DNA from: Macrotrachela quadricornifera
Lineage: Eukaryota > Rotifera > Eurotatoria > Philodinida > Philodinidae
Assembly (NCBI GenBank): GCA_022393335.1
Contig: JAJEKB010021308.1
Coordinates: 57,897 to 121,896 of the forward strand
Direction: 5' to 3'
Length of the DNA stretch: 64,000 nucleotides
Of this stretch, positions 22,900 to 33,828 are shown piece by piece (position 1 is the stretch's first letter; each line of letters opens with the position of its first letter). The translations under genes and the position numbers were made by a program. Below the pieces are notes generated by a model. That model saw only the letters and a program-made list of their open reading frames with translations. It searched no databases and was not told where the DNA came from.

Positions 22900-23043
22900 A
22901 TGATTAGCAAGGCTCGCCTGGCAACTCTTCTTCTGACTGTAGTAGTAGTTTCTGTTGTTGAATCCATCCCAACAACGAATGGTGGCATAAAAGAAGCCGA
23001 GAGGCTCTACGAAAATTATGTAATTATAAAGAGAAGGAGTTGA
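22900..23043 (+). CDS. 47-aa small secreted peptide (predicted)
   Basis: ATG at 22900 to TGA at 23041-23043. The N-terminus is a clear signal peptide: basic MISKAR, then a hydrophobic run LATLLLTVVVVSVV, with likely cleavage near ESIP. The mature part, about 25 residues, is PTTNGGIKEAERLYENYVII and a basic tail KRRS. The next frame contains a cysteine-bearing extension (LYLCKKEYVCKMKTYE), so a frameshift or an intron (GTAATT at about 23021) could give a longer protein. No homologue is recognised. The TATA box upstream and the signal peptide support a real gene, which could encode a hormone-like or defence peptide; that is speculation. Confidence 0.5.
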   Translation: MISKARLATLLLTVVVVSVVESIPTTNGGIKEAERLYENYVIIKRRS

Positions 23044-23887
23044 AAGGGCTCTATTTGTGCAAGAAGGAATATGTATGTAAAATGAAGACTTATGAAGTGT
23101 TAGCGTCCATAGATGTGATTCTATGACGCCAATGTATAGTTTAAGCATATATATTATTTCTTTTTTTCTGTCCTATGTGTGGTTCGAGTGACCACATATG
23201 TATCTCTTTTCTTCCTATGATATAAACATTTATATCACTATATTGATCATCATGAGATTTTCTTTCTTTCTATTATTGCGTCTTTTTTATTCTCTATGCT
23301 ATGTTTTAATATATATAAATATATACATATTTATACATATTTCAGTTGTTATTGTTTTTTATTTTGTTTCGTCGTGATTGTTTCCTTTGTTATTTTTTCA
23401 TCATTATTGTTTGTTATATTTTATTGATTATCATCAATAAAACCTTTATCATCATCATTATTATTCATTCATTTACATCCTCAAGATACGGTACACATTT
23501 TACTGTGAGTTTTCTTGAACACTAGCAAGCTAAGATCCTATATTTAGTATTTCTGCCTTTGTAGATTACAGTGATAGAAGCCTTTAGCTACATTTTCAAA
23601 ACGAGACCCTCACATGAAGCTATTTCTATGCCGATAAAAAAGAAAAACACAGGACGAGTAACTCAATATTCGAATCTTTGTCGAAGTCCTCGGAATCCTT
23701 GTTGTAGGTTTCCTGCACGAGATGTAGTCGGTAACTAGTAGACCCAACGGTCCAGTCGTCAAAAACCCAGATCAGTTCCAACAACTCTCGATAGAAACCA
23801 TCGAAAAGATTAGAATCGCGTAGAATTCGAAGCCGATAATTGCACGTAGACAAAGCCAAAATTTCTACCCAAAATATCGAGGTTTCT
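23044..23887. other. 3' flank and intergenic DNA
   Basis: T-rich sequence with AATAAA at about 23438 that could serve as a polyadenylation signal for the upstream peptide gene. ORFs at 22777-23148 and 23626-23859 (minus) have no support. Confidence 0.3.
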
Positions 23888-25290
23888 ATGAAATTCTACA
23901 ATATCCAGCAGATTATCATATTATTGACTTGTTTCTCGCCAACAGTATCTAACACTTTGAATAGTAACGCTTGTTTGTGCTTTTTTCTGTGTAAATCTTT
24001 TGATTTTATCTAGGCAAACCAATGATCAGGGAGAATGTTTGCGGAAGTGGCTACGTAGTTTCCAAACAGTGACAATATGGGAGTCCAGCAAATCGAACGA
24101 GACGGGCTTCGTCCACAATTCAGAGATGATGAAGGGTGTGACAAGCTTTTCGGTTTCACAACGATCGATAGCTGCGGTTCCAAAGGTCGATGCTGCGATT
24201 GGCACGATGCATGCTACAAACAAAATAGATGTACAATAGCTAGTTGGTCTGGCTTACAAGGTGAGGTCACTTCCTTTTTTCCAGTGGTTAAACTATCCCT
24301 TAGTGCAGCGCATCTGAACTCCGGCTGTTTACACTTTAGTTCATGATGTATTTGTGACACGCAATCCGAATGCATAGTGTAACTTTCTTTTTCGCCACTG
24401 TAGACACTACCAGAAGAGCGTTTTTGTACTTCGTTTTGGAGCTTCTAGTATTCAGTCCTGAAACATCGAAAATAATAATTTTTTTCAAAAATTTTCTGTA
24501 CATGCTTTGAGTACACCTTACTTTGCGATGCAATGAACTTTATCGCAATGAACATGTAGTGTGAACTAAGAAAGGAGTTGTATATTTAAGTATGACCCAC
24601 TGCTGTAGTACCCAACAAAGCAAACATATAGAAAAGAATGAATCTCGACTGAGAATGGAACTCAGGACTATCACAACTTGAGACTAATCAGTATTCTCAT
24701 CCCTGACCAATTGAGATACAGCTTCAACTCGTTTCAATTCAATGTTATGATATTAAATCAATTGAGTATTATCACCAGTAAGGAACGTCTTAGTAGAGGA
24801 TTAATCTCGACTGACTTCCTATTTTAGACGCATATGCGTGATGTAAACGTAGCAGGCATACATAAATTTCTCGAAGACGTCAGTGAGATTAACCCTGTGT
24901 TAAGACGCTACTTACTGGTAGAAATATTCAATAGATTAAATATCATGACACTGAATTGAAAAGAGTTGAGGCTGTGTCTCGATTGCTTAGCGATTAAAAC
25001 ATTGACTAGTCTCAAGTTGTAGTAGTCCTGGATTCAATTCTCAGTCGAGACTCATCTCTTTTCTATATATTTGCCCTATCGAGTGTCACAACAACAACTC
25101 CATTTATTTATATACAATCTTGTATTAAAAAATCCTTTTATCTAACTTCACTATCAAGAAGAGTTTTTGTCGTATTGCAGGTGCCAAGTGCAATAAATGC
25201 AACAATGATGTTCTGGATTGCAGAAAGAATCAGAATCCGGGACCAAGCAGCTGCTGCGCAACAAACACCTGTGGCAAACCGCGGCCATGA
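23888..25290 (+). CDS. Secreted phospholipase A2-like protein (conodipine/group XII type), start region uncertain
   Basis: The first exon from ATG 23888 encodes a signal peptide (MKFYNIQQIIILLTCF). The main exon, ending at donor 24261, has CGSKGRCCDWHDACY, where CCxxHDxC is the PLA2 calcium and active-site helix with the catalytic His-Asp pair. The last exon, 25181-25290, gives CNKCNNDVLDC and SSCCATNTCGKPRP, a cysteine-rich tail, then TGA. The family hydrolyses sn-2 acyl bonds of phospholipids. Between 24016 and 24096 the frames do not meet simply; joining needs very short introns (42 and 36 nt) or implies a frameshift, so the gene could be damaged. The 920-bp intron holds a foldback element. 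Confidence 0.65.
24603..25095. repeat. Foldback element with tRNA-like arms, inside the PLA2-like intron
   Basis: Arms 24603-24793 and 24899-25095 are imperfect inverted repeats of about 190 bp around a spacer of about 105 bp. Each arm contains a tRNA-like segment (24640-24730 minus; 24965-25055 plus). On the minus copy the anticodon-like stem TGAGA/TCTCA and T-arm CTGAGTTCCATTCTCAG are visible; the plus copy has box-B-like GGATTCAATTC. Acceptor stems do not pair properly, so these are tRNA-derived (SINE-like) rather than tRNA genes. Confidence 0.6.
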
Positions 25291-25632
25291 CGCTCATTTT
25301 TTATTTTCGTTTTCATCACTGCTGCCGCTATTATTGTAATAAGTGATTGGGAGAAGAAAAATAAAAAATATAATCATATTATAATTCACAACCTAATCCT
25401 CGATAAAAAGAGTGAGAAGAACGAACAACTCTAACTACATTAAACTTTCTCCACAGAGAACATATTCCATCATATTTGAAGTATTTCTATCTAAGACAAC
25501 TGAGAAAAAGTCAATAATAAGAGCGAAAGCGTGATGTCAACCTCTCACAAACTGTATGTTTAACAAGAAAATAATCCATTGAATGAATATCTCCTCCTGT
25601 TGAACACAAGAAATCGAGACATACTACATATA
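25291..25632. other. 3' flank of the PLA2-like gene
   Basis: Untranslated or intergenic sequence between the PLA2-like stop and the mariner element. No other feature seen. Confidence 0.3.
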
Positions 25633-27119
25633 CAGGTTTATTACGTTATTTTTAATAGTTTTGTGTCGTTTGCTGTATTTATACAATACATCAAAATTTT
25701 TTTACTTGAACACAGTTGGATAGAGCATCAGTTCCTCTATTAAATTATATAATTTGTTTGTTCGTTTCTCTGGCTCTAGTCCAAAATCTTGATCAATCTC
25801 AAACAAATGTGAAGAAAAATTTTCTTAAGTTTGTTATCATGATTTTTAATAGTTTTATTTTTCATATACAGACTGCTTGTATCATGCTTAATAGTATTTT
25901 CGATAACAGGTGAACATCATATATTAAACGATTTTTTTCTTTCCTTTCGATGTCAGTTATAGTCTACCTTCTTAGTTCAATTCGTTTAAGTTAATTTCAA
26001 ATCAATGCCACGCAATAAAATTTCCGGCATTGTTGAAGGACGTATTCTGCAACTATTACGTCAAGAATATTCTCAGCCTCGAATTGTGAACATTTTGAAA
26101 CTTGATGATGTACATGTATCTTAATCTACTGTGCCAAATATCAAACGAAAGATCGGCCGTTAAAAAAAATTCTGAATTTGAAATTAAAATTTTTCAAAAA
26201 AAGTCATTACAAACATTATCTATTATTAAGAAAGTGATTAAGAAGATTGCCGTCGAAGATCCACCAACTCAACGTGCCATTGCTAAAGATCTACACATGC
26301 GTCAGTCGATTGTCTCGAACATTATCAAAAGTTCTAGATTTACTCTTTAAAAGAAACAAAAAGTTCAAAAGTTAACATCATTAAATGTTTTGAAACGTGG
26401 ATAACAATCATCTGAACATTATCGTCGATTAGCACGTGGTCGATATAAAAAGTTCATTACAGCAGATGAAGCTTGGTTTGGTTTAGATGAAACTGATGGA
26501 AGAAGAAACGAATGTTATTTAAAAAAAACTAATCTTAACTATGGTTGAATGATTATTCAACAAAACACTTCTCGACCAAAACGTTCTATAGTATGGGGAG
26601 GTGTATCAAGTCAAGCAAAAACCACACTTCGCTTTGTTGCGCCTGGTACTAAATTTAATTCAAATGATTATATTAATAAAGTTTTAAAGCCATTTTTAGC
26701 ACAAGATATTCCATGTTTATTTCTAAGTAGATGAAAAGTGAAATGGCCTTTTATCAAGATTCGGCACCAACCCATACCGCCAAAGAAACAATCAGATTTT
26801 TCAGCAAAACAAAGTTCATTATATAACAACACAGAAATGAATACCTGCTAATCCAGATGCTGCACCAATGGACTATTCATTATATATGTGAAAAATAAGA
26901 CTATTAAAAAGTATGACAACAAACTTCAAAAATTTTTCTTCCCATTTGTTTGAGGTTGATCAAAATTTTGGACTAGAGCCAGGGAAACTAACAAACAAAT
27001 TATATGATTTAATAGAGGAACTGATGCTCTATCCAACTGTGTTCAAATAAAAAAAATTGGTGTATCGCATAAATAGAGTAAACGACATAAAAATATAAAA
27101 AATAACGTAATCAATCTGT
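25633..27119 (+). mobile_element. Tc1/mariner element with about 190-bp terminal inverted repeats, defective
   Basis: Left end CAGGTTTATTACGTTATTT and right end (complement) CAGATTGATTACGTTATTT are flanked by TA (25631-25632, 27120-27121). Inverted similarity extends inwards for roughly 190 bp, including ACACAGTTGGATAGAGCATC. The transposase starts at ATG 26006 (MPRNKISGIVEGRILQLLRQ), has helix-turn-helix sequence (PTQRAIAKDLHMRQSIVSNI), the first catalytic Asp region (FITADEAWFGLDET) and a downstream SIVWGGVSSQ and FYQDSAPTHTA region. At least four stops or frameshifts break it. Confidence 0.85.
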
Positions 27120-27121
27120 AT

Positions 27122-27860
27122 AATCGAATGAAGAGAAAAACTGTGTCACAGTGCAAATTAAAGATAAAAGAGAACAAGAGGATAATGAAATTAGAAGAGC
27201 GTTGTAGAAAGAATATGATAATATAACATTTATCATCAAAACATGATGGCATGCCAGCGAAGAAAACGGAAAGTAATATAATCGATAATGTATCATCGTT
27301 GTCCTTTCGTCAAGCATTATTTTATGGTTTATAATGATATCACCGATAAAACGAAGAATTTTGAGCAATCTATGAGTTGATGAACAACGAGTAGATGTGT
27401 TACTGATAAAATTTGATCTGACTCCTAATTCAAAGTAGGTTGCACGACCAGTGCATGAAACGGCGAAAATTTACTACGCTAAAACTCTACTATTCTCCAA
27501 CAACAATAATTTTTCGTTTTACTCTCTCATTTTCTATGTATGTTGAGAATTTGATATCTCAGGAATAAAGGTACGAGGGCACGAATTCTTTTGGGTTTTT
27601 TCATACCCCATTGGGGCCTATCTATCGCCAAAAAATGAGTCTTAAAGGGCTTGAACACCTAAATATATTCCGTCGTAAGACGAATTCTCTCCAAGTTCGA
27701 TTCGCACAATTGAACTCGAGAAGTAGAGTTAAAGATTGTTGATAACAAATCGATTTTATCGTTTATTTTGGTAGGGATGATCAAGGACATTCACAAAATG
27801 CATGAATTTCAAGCTCTTCAAAATAGAACAATTAGGTTTTATCGAAGAGCAGTCTCTTCT
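27122..27860. other. No gene seen
   Basis: AT-rich sequence between the mariner element and the duplicated segment. Minus ORFs at 27043-27368 overlap the mariner terminus and are compositional. Confidence 0.3.
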
Positions 27861-28446
27861 GAGTCAATTATTCATTCGTTTGAATGAGAGTTTGTTCGAT
27901 GATTTATGTATTTGATAATATTTGAATGAAAAGTCTTATTCTCTGTCGAATAAAACATTACACGATATAGTGAGAAAGAAATGATTGAAATTCGCATTTG
28001 AAACCAACTCAACATATAAGATTGAGTCGAATCTCACTCTTGGTCGCCACTACAACGAAAAATCGATTCATTTCTAACCTTTCAGATTGTAAAGAGTACG
28101 AATCTATAACATCCTATTCTTTTTGATCTGCATAGACAACAATTGTTCAGACGTTCTTATAGTATATCATAGTTCTCAAATATTTTAGTATTCTTAAAAA
28201 AATAACTTTTCTAAATTCTGATATGGTTCCCATGGATCCATCCTAGATGCATTGATTCAATATACCTTAGTTTACCATTAAGTTAATTTTTCTTCTATGA
28301 GATTTTATTAAGAAAATTAATAAGAATAGCTGATTTCCAGGATTATTACAATCATTTGAATTATGTTACAGTTTGACTAACTCGTCGCTGTCTTGCATAC
28401 ACTTATCCTGGTTTCTTCTAGAAAGTCGTATGTTTATAGTCTATTT

Positions 28447-29584
28447 CAGAGCTGGGCAAAATACTCGAAGTACTCGTACTCGAGCATCAGGCACTCTAAA
28501 GTATGGAGTCAGATATCCAATAGAGACACGAGCTTGGCTTACCCCGTCAAAACTTATTAAAATGTGCGCTTTTAAAACTAAAAAACGTCAAAAACAACGA
28601 TTTCATTTTTAAAAAGAGCAAGTTTACACACATCATTATCCTCAAAATTGTTTTTTCGAAAAGCCTTTTTAAAACCGTAAATAGTGTACACTGTAACACG
28701 TAAAAACACGTCTTTATCAGTTTTGTATATCTGAGTATATTGTCGTTTTTCAACCCTACAATACTTTAGTTTTCTATGTTGCAATCAATTTAGTGGTGCG
28801 TCTTAGAGATATTGGTATGGTTTATTTGGTAACATCTCTCAGTCAAATTCTCGAGTCACATCAGTATCCTTCTACAGAATTTACCGAGATTTTGTCGGTG
28901 TTGTGGACAAGCACAGCTTTAACTCGAGAATCTGATCGAACGACTTTGCACAATATAACGTAGCTCCTGTGTTCCTCTTAGATAAAAAATATATTATAGT
29001 AAGGTGAGGCACGTATTTGTGCCCTTTGAAGACGAAACAAGTACTAGTCTTCCCCCTGATGCCTATGAAGCAGTTCCGAATCCTGTAAACTCTCATTTGT
29101 TCCTTCTCGCAAGACAATCGAGATTGTTTCGTAAATTTTTCAGAACACGACATTCTGATCCGGACATTTTGAAAAACTTCAGCAAAGGATAAACGGGATT
29201 CTGGACATGAAAAAGTTTGACCCACCGATTTCTATTTCCGCTTCAAAGCCGTGTATGAAATCTATATATATATACTTGATAACTAGGCTTAACGGTCTGA
29301 ATATATGTTTCGAATTAATAGTATTCGAAGTTTTGATGTCGATTGGGATTTTCGCTGGACTCATACTTGTACTCGTACTCGAGAGGTTGGTACTCGTACT
29401 CGTACTCGTACTCGATGGGTTGGTACTCGTACTCGAGGGGTTAGTACTCGTACTCGTACTCGTACTCGATGGGTCGGTACTCGTACTCGTACTCGTACTC
29501 GANNNNNNNNNNGTACTCGTACTCGATGGGTCGGTACTCGTACTCGTACTCGTACTCGAGAAAGTCCGTACTTGCCCAGCTCTG
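28447..29584. mobile_element. hAT-type non-autonomous element with TACTCG arrays
   Basis: Termini CAGAGCTGGGCAA and its complement TTGCCCAGCTCTG, with the 8-bp duplication GTCTATTT at 28439-28446 and 29585-29592. The paralogous empty site at 60556-60563 has a single GTTTATTT. The interior has no hAT transposase; ORFs at 28881-29225 and 29004-29192 are unsupported. The TACTCG hexamer occurs just inside both ends. A second copy begins at 63085. Confidence 0.85.
29360..29568. repeat. TACTCG hexanucleotide array with assembly gap
   Basis: Runs of (TACTCG) are separated by GATGGGTYGG-type breaks, giving a higher-order pattern of two to four hexamers per block. Ten N at 29503-29512 mark an unresolved gap, so true array length is unknown. 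ORFs reading this in three frames (TRTRTR, VLVLVL, EYEYEY) are artefacts. Confidence 0.9.
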
Positions 29585-29797
29585 GTCTATTTTAGTTGAA
29601 CTTACATCATAAAAATCTTTCAAGAAGATTGGGATGCAGCGTAGTTTGTGGGACTCATTCACAATATTGTTTTTTTTTACTTTTCGTATTCTTTTCTTTT
29701 TATCTCGATGCATTATCTTGTGTTATTCATAGAAGAAAAATGTGACTGTTTGGATTTTTTTATCGTCGTTTATTACGTAGATGTTGTTTCATTTTTG

Positions 29798-32569
29798 TTA
29801 ACATTATTTGATGAAATGTAATTAAATAAGGAAATCATAAGACAAACTAATTCATCAATCATTTTTTATTTAACGAAATAATAATACAGTGAAGCTTTCG
29901 ACACCTTTCATAGGGTCATTATCAGCACTAAATTTTATGAAAGAAATTTCTCTCTCTATATATATACGAAAAACTTTTTCTATTCTTTTCTTTTTCTTAA
30001 ACATTGCACTGCGAAGGAGAGACATGAGTCATCGTAGTGCAATGTTTCTCTTCGTTTTTCATTTAAAAATAATCAGTGCATGCGATAGTGTTGTATGAGT
30101 TTTGATGTTTTAAAGTTAACAGTGTTTCCTTAATTTCTTTTCCTTTCTTGGTGTTGTCATGTGCAAGAATTTCAGGCGCATCGAAGTTAATGGCATGACC
30201 TTTGTTGTGTAAGACATGATCTGCTGCACTACTTTTCCCATTTCCTTTCAAACCATCCTTATGTTGATTCATTCTATGATTTACTTGAAAATGTGTCTAT
30301 CCAATATATATCTTCTCGCATTTTAAACATGTTAACTTATAAACCACAGCAGTATTCATTGGATCCATACCTTTGTGGCTTTTCGTAAAGAGTTTTGATA
30401 GAGAGAAACCTTTACGATAACCAAACACAACTTTTGTGGTAGGATAAATTCGTTCTATCATGTTTTTAATTTTATTAGTGATTAAAATAGTTTCATGTCC
30501 ATGATAGATAATGGGTATAAAGAATGTTTTCTTTTGTTGAGTTGTTGTGGTTTTATTAAATTGATCTATAGTATTTATCATCTTTCTTTTAACTATTTTC
30601 AATGGATACCCATTTTTTGTTAACATTGATTCTATTATTTTATATTCTTCAGTGAATAGAGCTTTCGATGAACAGATTGATAATGCTCGATAGGTTAAGG
30701 TTCTTATTAAACCTATTTTATATTTGTTTGCCTAGCAACTGTGCCAATGTAACAATTGTCCAGTATGTATTTTGTTCTTTCACGAATAACCCTGACATCT
30801 AAAAATGAGATTTCGAAGTTGTTTTCTTTCTCACATGTAAACTTAATGTTTGAATGAAGTGAAGTGACATACGTTAATAAGGTATCTACATCTTTTTCTT
30901 TTCCATTCATAACGATAATATGTTTTAATTTTATCATTATATTGATATTCTTCTAGTTTTGATTCAATATGTATCATGAAAAGATCAGCTAGAACTGGAG
31001 CAATTGGTGATCCCATATTCACATCTTCTATTTGTTCATATATTTTATCATAGAAACGAAATGGCATCTCGGTTACACATAGTTTGAAAAGATGTTCTCA
31101 ATCAGTTTTTCCTAATTTTGTAAATGATAGATCGATTTATTTCTTGTCTAAGATGGTCTCAATTGCTAGTTTAATTGATTCATGAACAGGTATTGAGGTA
31201 AAGAGAGACTCCACATTTAAACTGATCATGAAGTCATTTTTTTATTGATTTTTGTTGTTGAATTAGTTTTGCAAAACTAAAAGAGTCTTTTATATAAGAT
31301 TTTGGTTTGGTTCTTGCTTTTTCTAAGAGATCTGTGAGATATTTGGATAGGTTGTAATTATAATCATTTGTAGCAGAGATAATAGGGCGTAGTGGCATGT
31401 CTACTTCATGAACCTTGAGTTGACAAAAGAGCACTGGGAGTCTAGTTCCACTAGCTTTTAACCAGTTTTGTTCATCTTTACTAAGCTTGTTTAACCTTGC
31501 TAAATCATCAATACGGTAGTTAAGCTTTGATTCAATTTTCTTAACAACATATTGGATATTGTTGATGTTTCCTTTTCCATCTATATTATTAGTTTTCTTA
31601 AATGTATCTCCTGATGTTAATGATTGTTTTACTCTTAAGATATATTGTTCTTTATCCATCAACACACAGCATCTCCCTTTATCTGCTTTCATTATTATAA
31701 TTGATTTATCATTTAATAAAGACTTTAATCTTCGTAATTCTGCTGAACTGATATTAATTGTCATTTTGTTCTTGTCAATTTTCAATGATTGATAAGCTGA
31801 ACGCCTAATACAATCAATTAAACATCTATCTAATGATTTGCAGTTAGGTTCATCGAGCTCTTTCAGTATTCTATATGCCATTAATTCAATTTCTGTCTTG
31901 AATTGGAGTGCTTTTTATTTTTATTTCAATGCAGAATTCTAGACCTTTAGAAAGGATAGTTTCTTCTTCTATAGAAAGCTCACATGATGATATATTGTAC
32001 ACTAATTTGTTGGTTTCTTTCTCTGTTAAAATGATATTTCTATTACATAATTCAAAGATTTTCTTGGAATGAGTCTTTTTAATTTTTGTTTGTTCTTTTT
32101 CTTTTACTTTATTGAAATGATCTTTTAATAATTTACGTTCAAATGGATATATGTTATTGTTAATATCATCAAGGATCTTCTCTGTTTTTTGACGAATTCC
32201 ATATGTTTGTTTGCATTTATTATGATACTCAAGTTGTAAGTAATGTCGTTGGTGAATTTTGTGTATCTTACTATACGTGTATTTCATATTCCATAATTTA
32301 TATCTAATAAATTTTGGTGTTAGATTATATAATAACGAAATACGTAAAAACTCTGTATCCATTTCGTTTTGAAATAGTTTTAACATTTGTTTCTTGTATA
32401 ATTTAATTTCTTTCCATATACCTCGACCATGTTTGTTGGTGAGGCGTTTTAAAATATTAACATTATTTGATGAAATGTAATTAAATAAGGGAATCATAAG
32501 ACAAACTAATTCATCAATCATTAGTTTTGTTGGAGCCAACTCATAATGATTTTTGGAAGCGTTTATCAA
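29798..32569 (-). mobile_element. Penelope-like retroelement with RT and GIY-YIG regions, defective
   Basis: Read on the minus strand: N-terminal part 32569-31886 (LSIEEETILSKGLEF near its end), then RT blocks at 31881-31234 (IIIMKADKGRCCVLMD; LPVLFCQLKVHEVDMPLRPI; SYIKDSFSF), 31067-30890 (MGSPIAPVLADLFM) and 30937-30713 (FLDVRV), then an endonuclease region 30626-30063 (VVYKLTCLKCEKIYIG, RMNQHK). Stops and frameshifts separate all blocks. Sequence that should hold the catalytic YVDD, near 30915-30935, is missing. A 66-bp segment of the N-terminal coding region (32457-32522) is repeated at 29798-29864 downstream of the element, as expected of PLE tandem or pseudo-LTR arrangement. Confidence 0.85.
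29887..29926 (-). ncRNA. Hammerhead-ribozyme-like motif in the PLE 3' region
   Basis: The minus strand reads CTGATAATGACCCTATGAAA then GGTGTCGAAAGC. This fits the hammerhead order CTGA-N-GA, stem II (GACCC/GGtGTC with one bulge), then GAAA. PLEs are known to carry hammerheads in their repeats. The core shows A where G is usual after CTGAT, so activity is doubtful. Confidence 0.35.
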
Positions 32570-32997
32570 AAATCCTCACTATATACCAATGGTAATATGG
32601 ACTAATTAGCGACTTCGTAATTAATACTCCATTCGATAGAGCTCGTCGAGTTCTACTTGAAGCCAATATAATCTCGGTTGGAGCCAGTGGTTGGACGAAT
32701 ATTTTCAGGATATACTCGAATTCAGACCTAAGATATCCTACGTTTATATATAGAAAAATAATAAAATGTGTAGAATATGTTACTATGATAAAACCAAATA
32801 CAAATAAATATAACATTGAAATATTCTCTAGATTATTAATAGTTCTATTAAGTATTATATTATGGATTATTTTCATATATATTTAAAAAAAATATTTAAA
32901 TTAACAAGAATGATCAATGAAATTTATTATATTTTACCAAGAGAATTTAAATAATTAAAGGTAAGTTTGTTAATCACTCAAAGAAAAAACCTTAATA

Positions 32998-33802
32998 TTA
33001 TTCAAACGTTAATTTAAACAAAAATGTTTTATTTAAACTATTAAATGTTTGAGTTAAATCATCAAATATTAAATCTGATTGATCGATTTGTAAATCTAAT
33101 GCTTTTGATTGTACTAATATGATAGCTGTTCCTGTATCAGAATCAACAGTTATATATGATTGAGGAACATTTATTGATTCAAATGCAAGCATATCACGTT
33201 TTTCTTTATTTATTAATAATTTAAATGTAGCATCTTGTTTAAATAAAGTTGTTTGATCATTTCTTCCTAATTTAATTCTTCCACTTTCATGACGTAAATA
33301 TGTATTAGGTACTAATAGCGATGAAAATGATATATAGATTGTTGAACAATCATTTTCATATGTATTTGAATCTAAACCTGTTTTTATTAAAAATAAACTT
33401 TGATCAAATTGAGACATTGTTATTGATGTTTGATAACCAGCTGAATCAAGAACTAATCCAGATACATAACGAATTTCATCATATGAACGTATATAAACTA
33501 ATTTTTCAAAATAAATTGAACTTCGGTCTAAAATAAAATATTTATATTAAAATAAAATCTAATAAAATTTACATAATAAAACATGATTAATTTGAAAATC
33601 AGTATTTGGTTCATTTGAATTTGGTGAATATAAATTAAATTTAAATGTTTTATCAACAGGATGACCAAATGGTCGTGTTTGTGATGTAAGATGTTTCATT
33701 ACTTTTGATTTACAATTTAAAGAACAATTTGATGGAAAATTTAAACCAATATATAATTCAAGAACATAATTGCAAACTGTTTTTATAGATTTACGTCCCA
33801 AA
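32998..33802 (-). CDS. C-terminal exons of an AbfB-like (CBM42-type) domain protein
   Basis: Two exons, 33573-33802 and 32998-33527, join in frame across a 45-bp intron and end at TAA/TGA near 32998. The last exon shows the beta-trefoil signature of arabinose-binding AbfB domains: VPNTYLRHESGRIKLG, LFKQDATFKLL and LAFESINVPQSYI, where the RH and DATF elements are typical. Upstream residues (NCSLNCKSKVMKHL) are unassigned. The domain binds arabinofuranose side chains in fungal and bacterial enzymes. In bdelloids it suggests foreign origin. The 5' exons could be those at 35885-36331, but at least one linking exon (phase mismatch) has not been found. Confidence 0.6.
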
Positions 33803-33828
33803 CTAAAAAGAAACAAGTAACGCAGCAT

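Larger units (their letters stand above)
27861..29622. repeat. Duplicated segment, copy A (interrupted by a hAT element)
   Basis: 27861-28446 plus 29585-29622 aligns collinearly with 59112-60597. Shared words include TTCATTCGTTTGAATSAGAG, ACACGATATAGTGAGAAA, CATCCTATTCTTTTTGATCT, CCCATGGATCCA and ATGAGATTTTATTAAGAAAA. No ORF is conserved. Copy A lacks the insertions at 59425 and about 60276 and has its own insertion at 28447, so the duplication predates these insertions. Whether it is a transposon family or a one-off duplication is unknown. Confidence 0.8.

Noticed and set aside
23626..23859. 77-codon minus ORF
   Set aside because: No domain, no splice partners and overlaps the promoter side of the PLA2-like gene.
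29305..29713. Long ORFs of LVLVL, TRTRT and EYEYEY repeats
   Set aside because: Produced by the TACTCG array in three frames, across an N gap.
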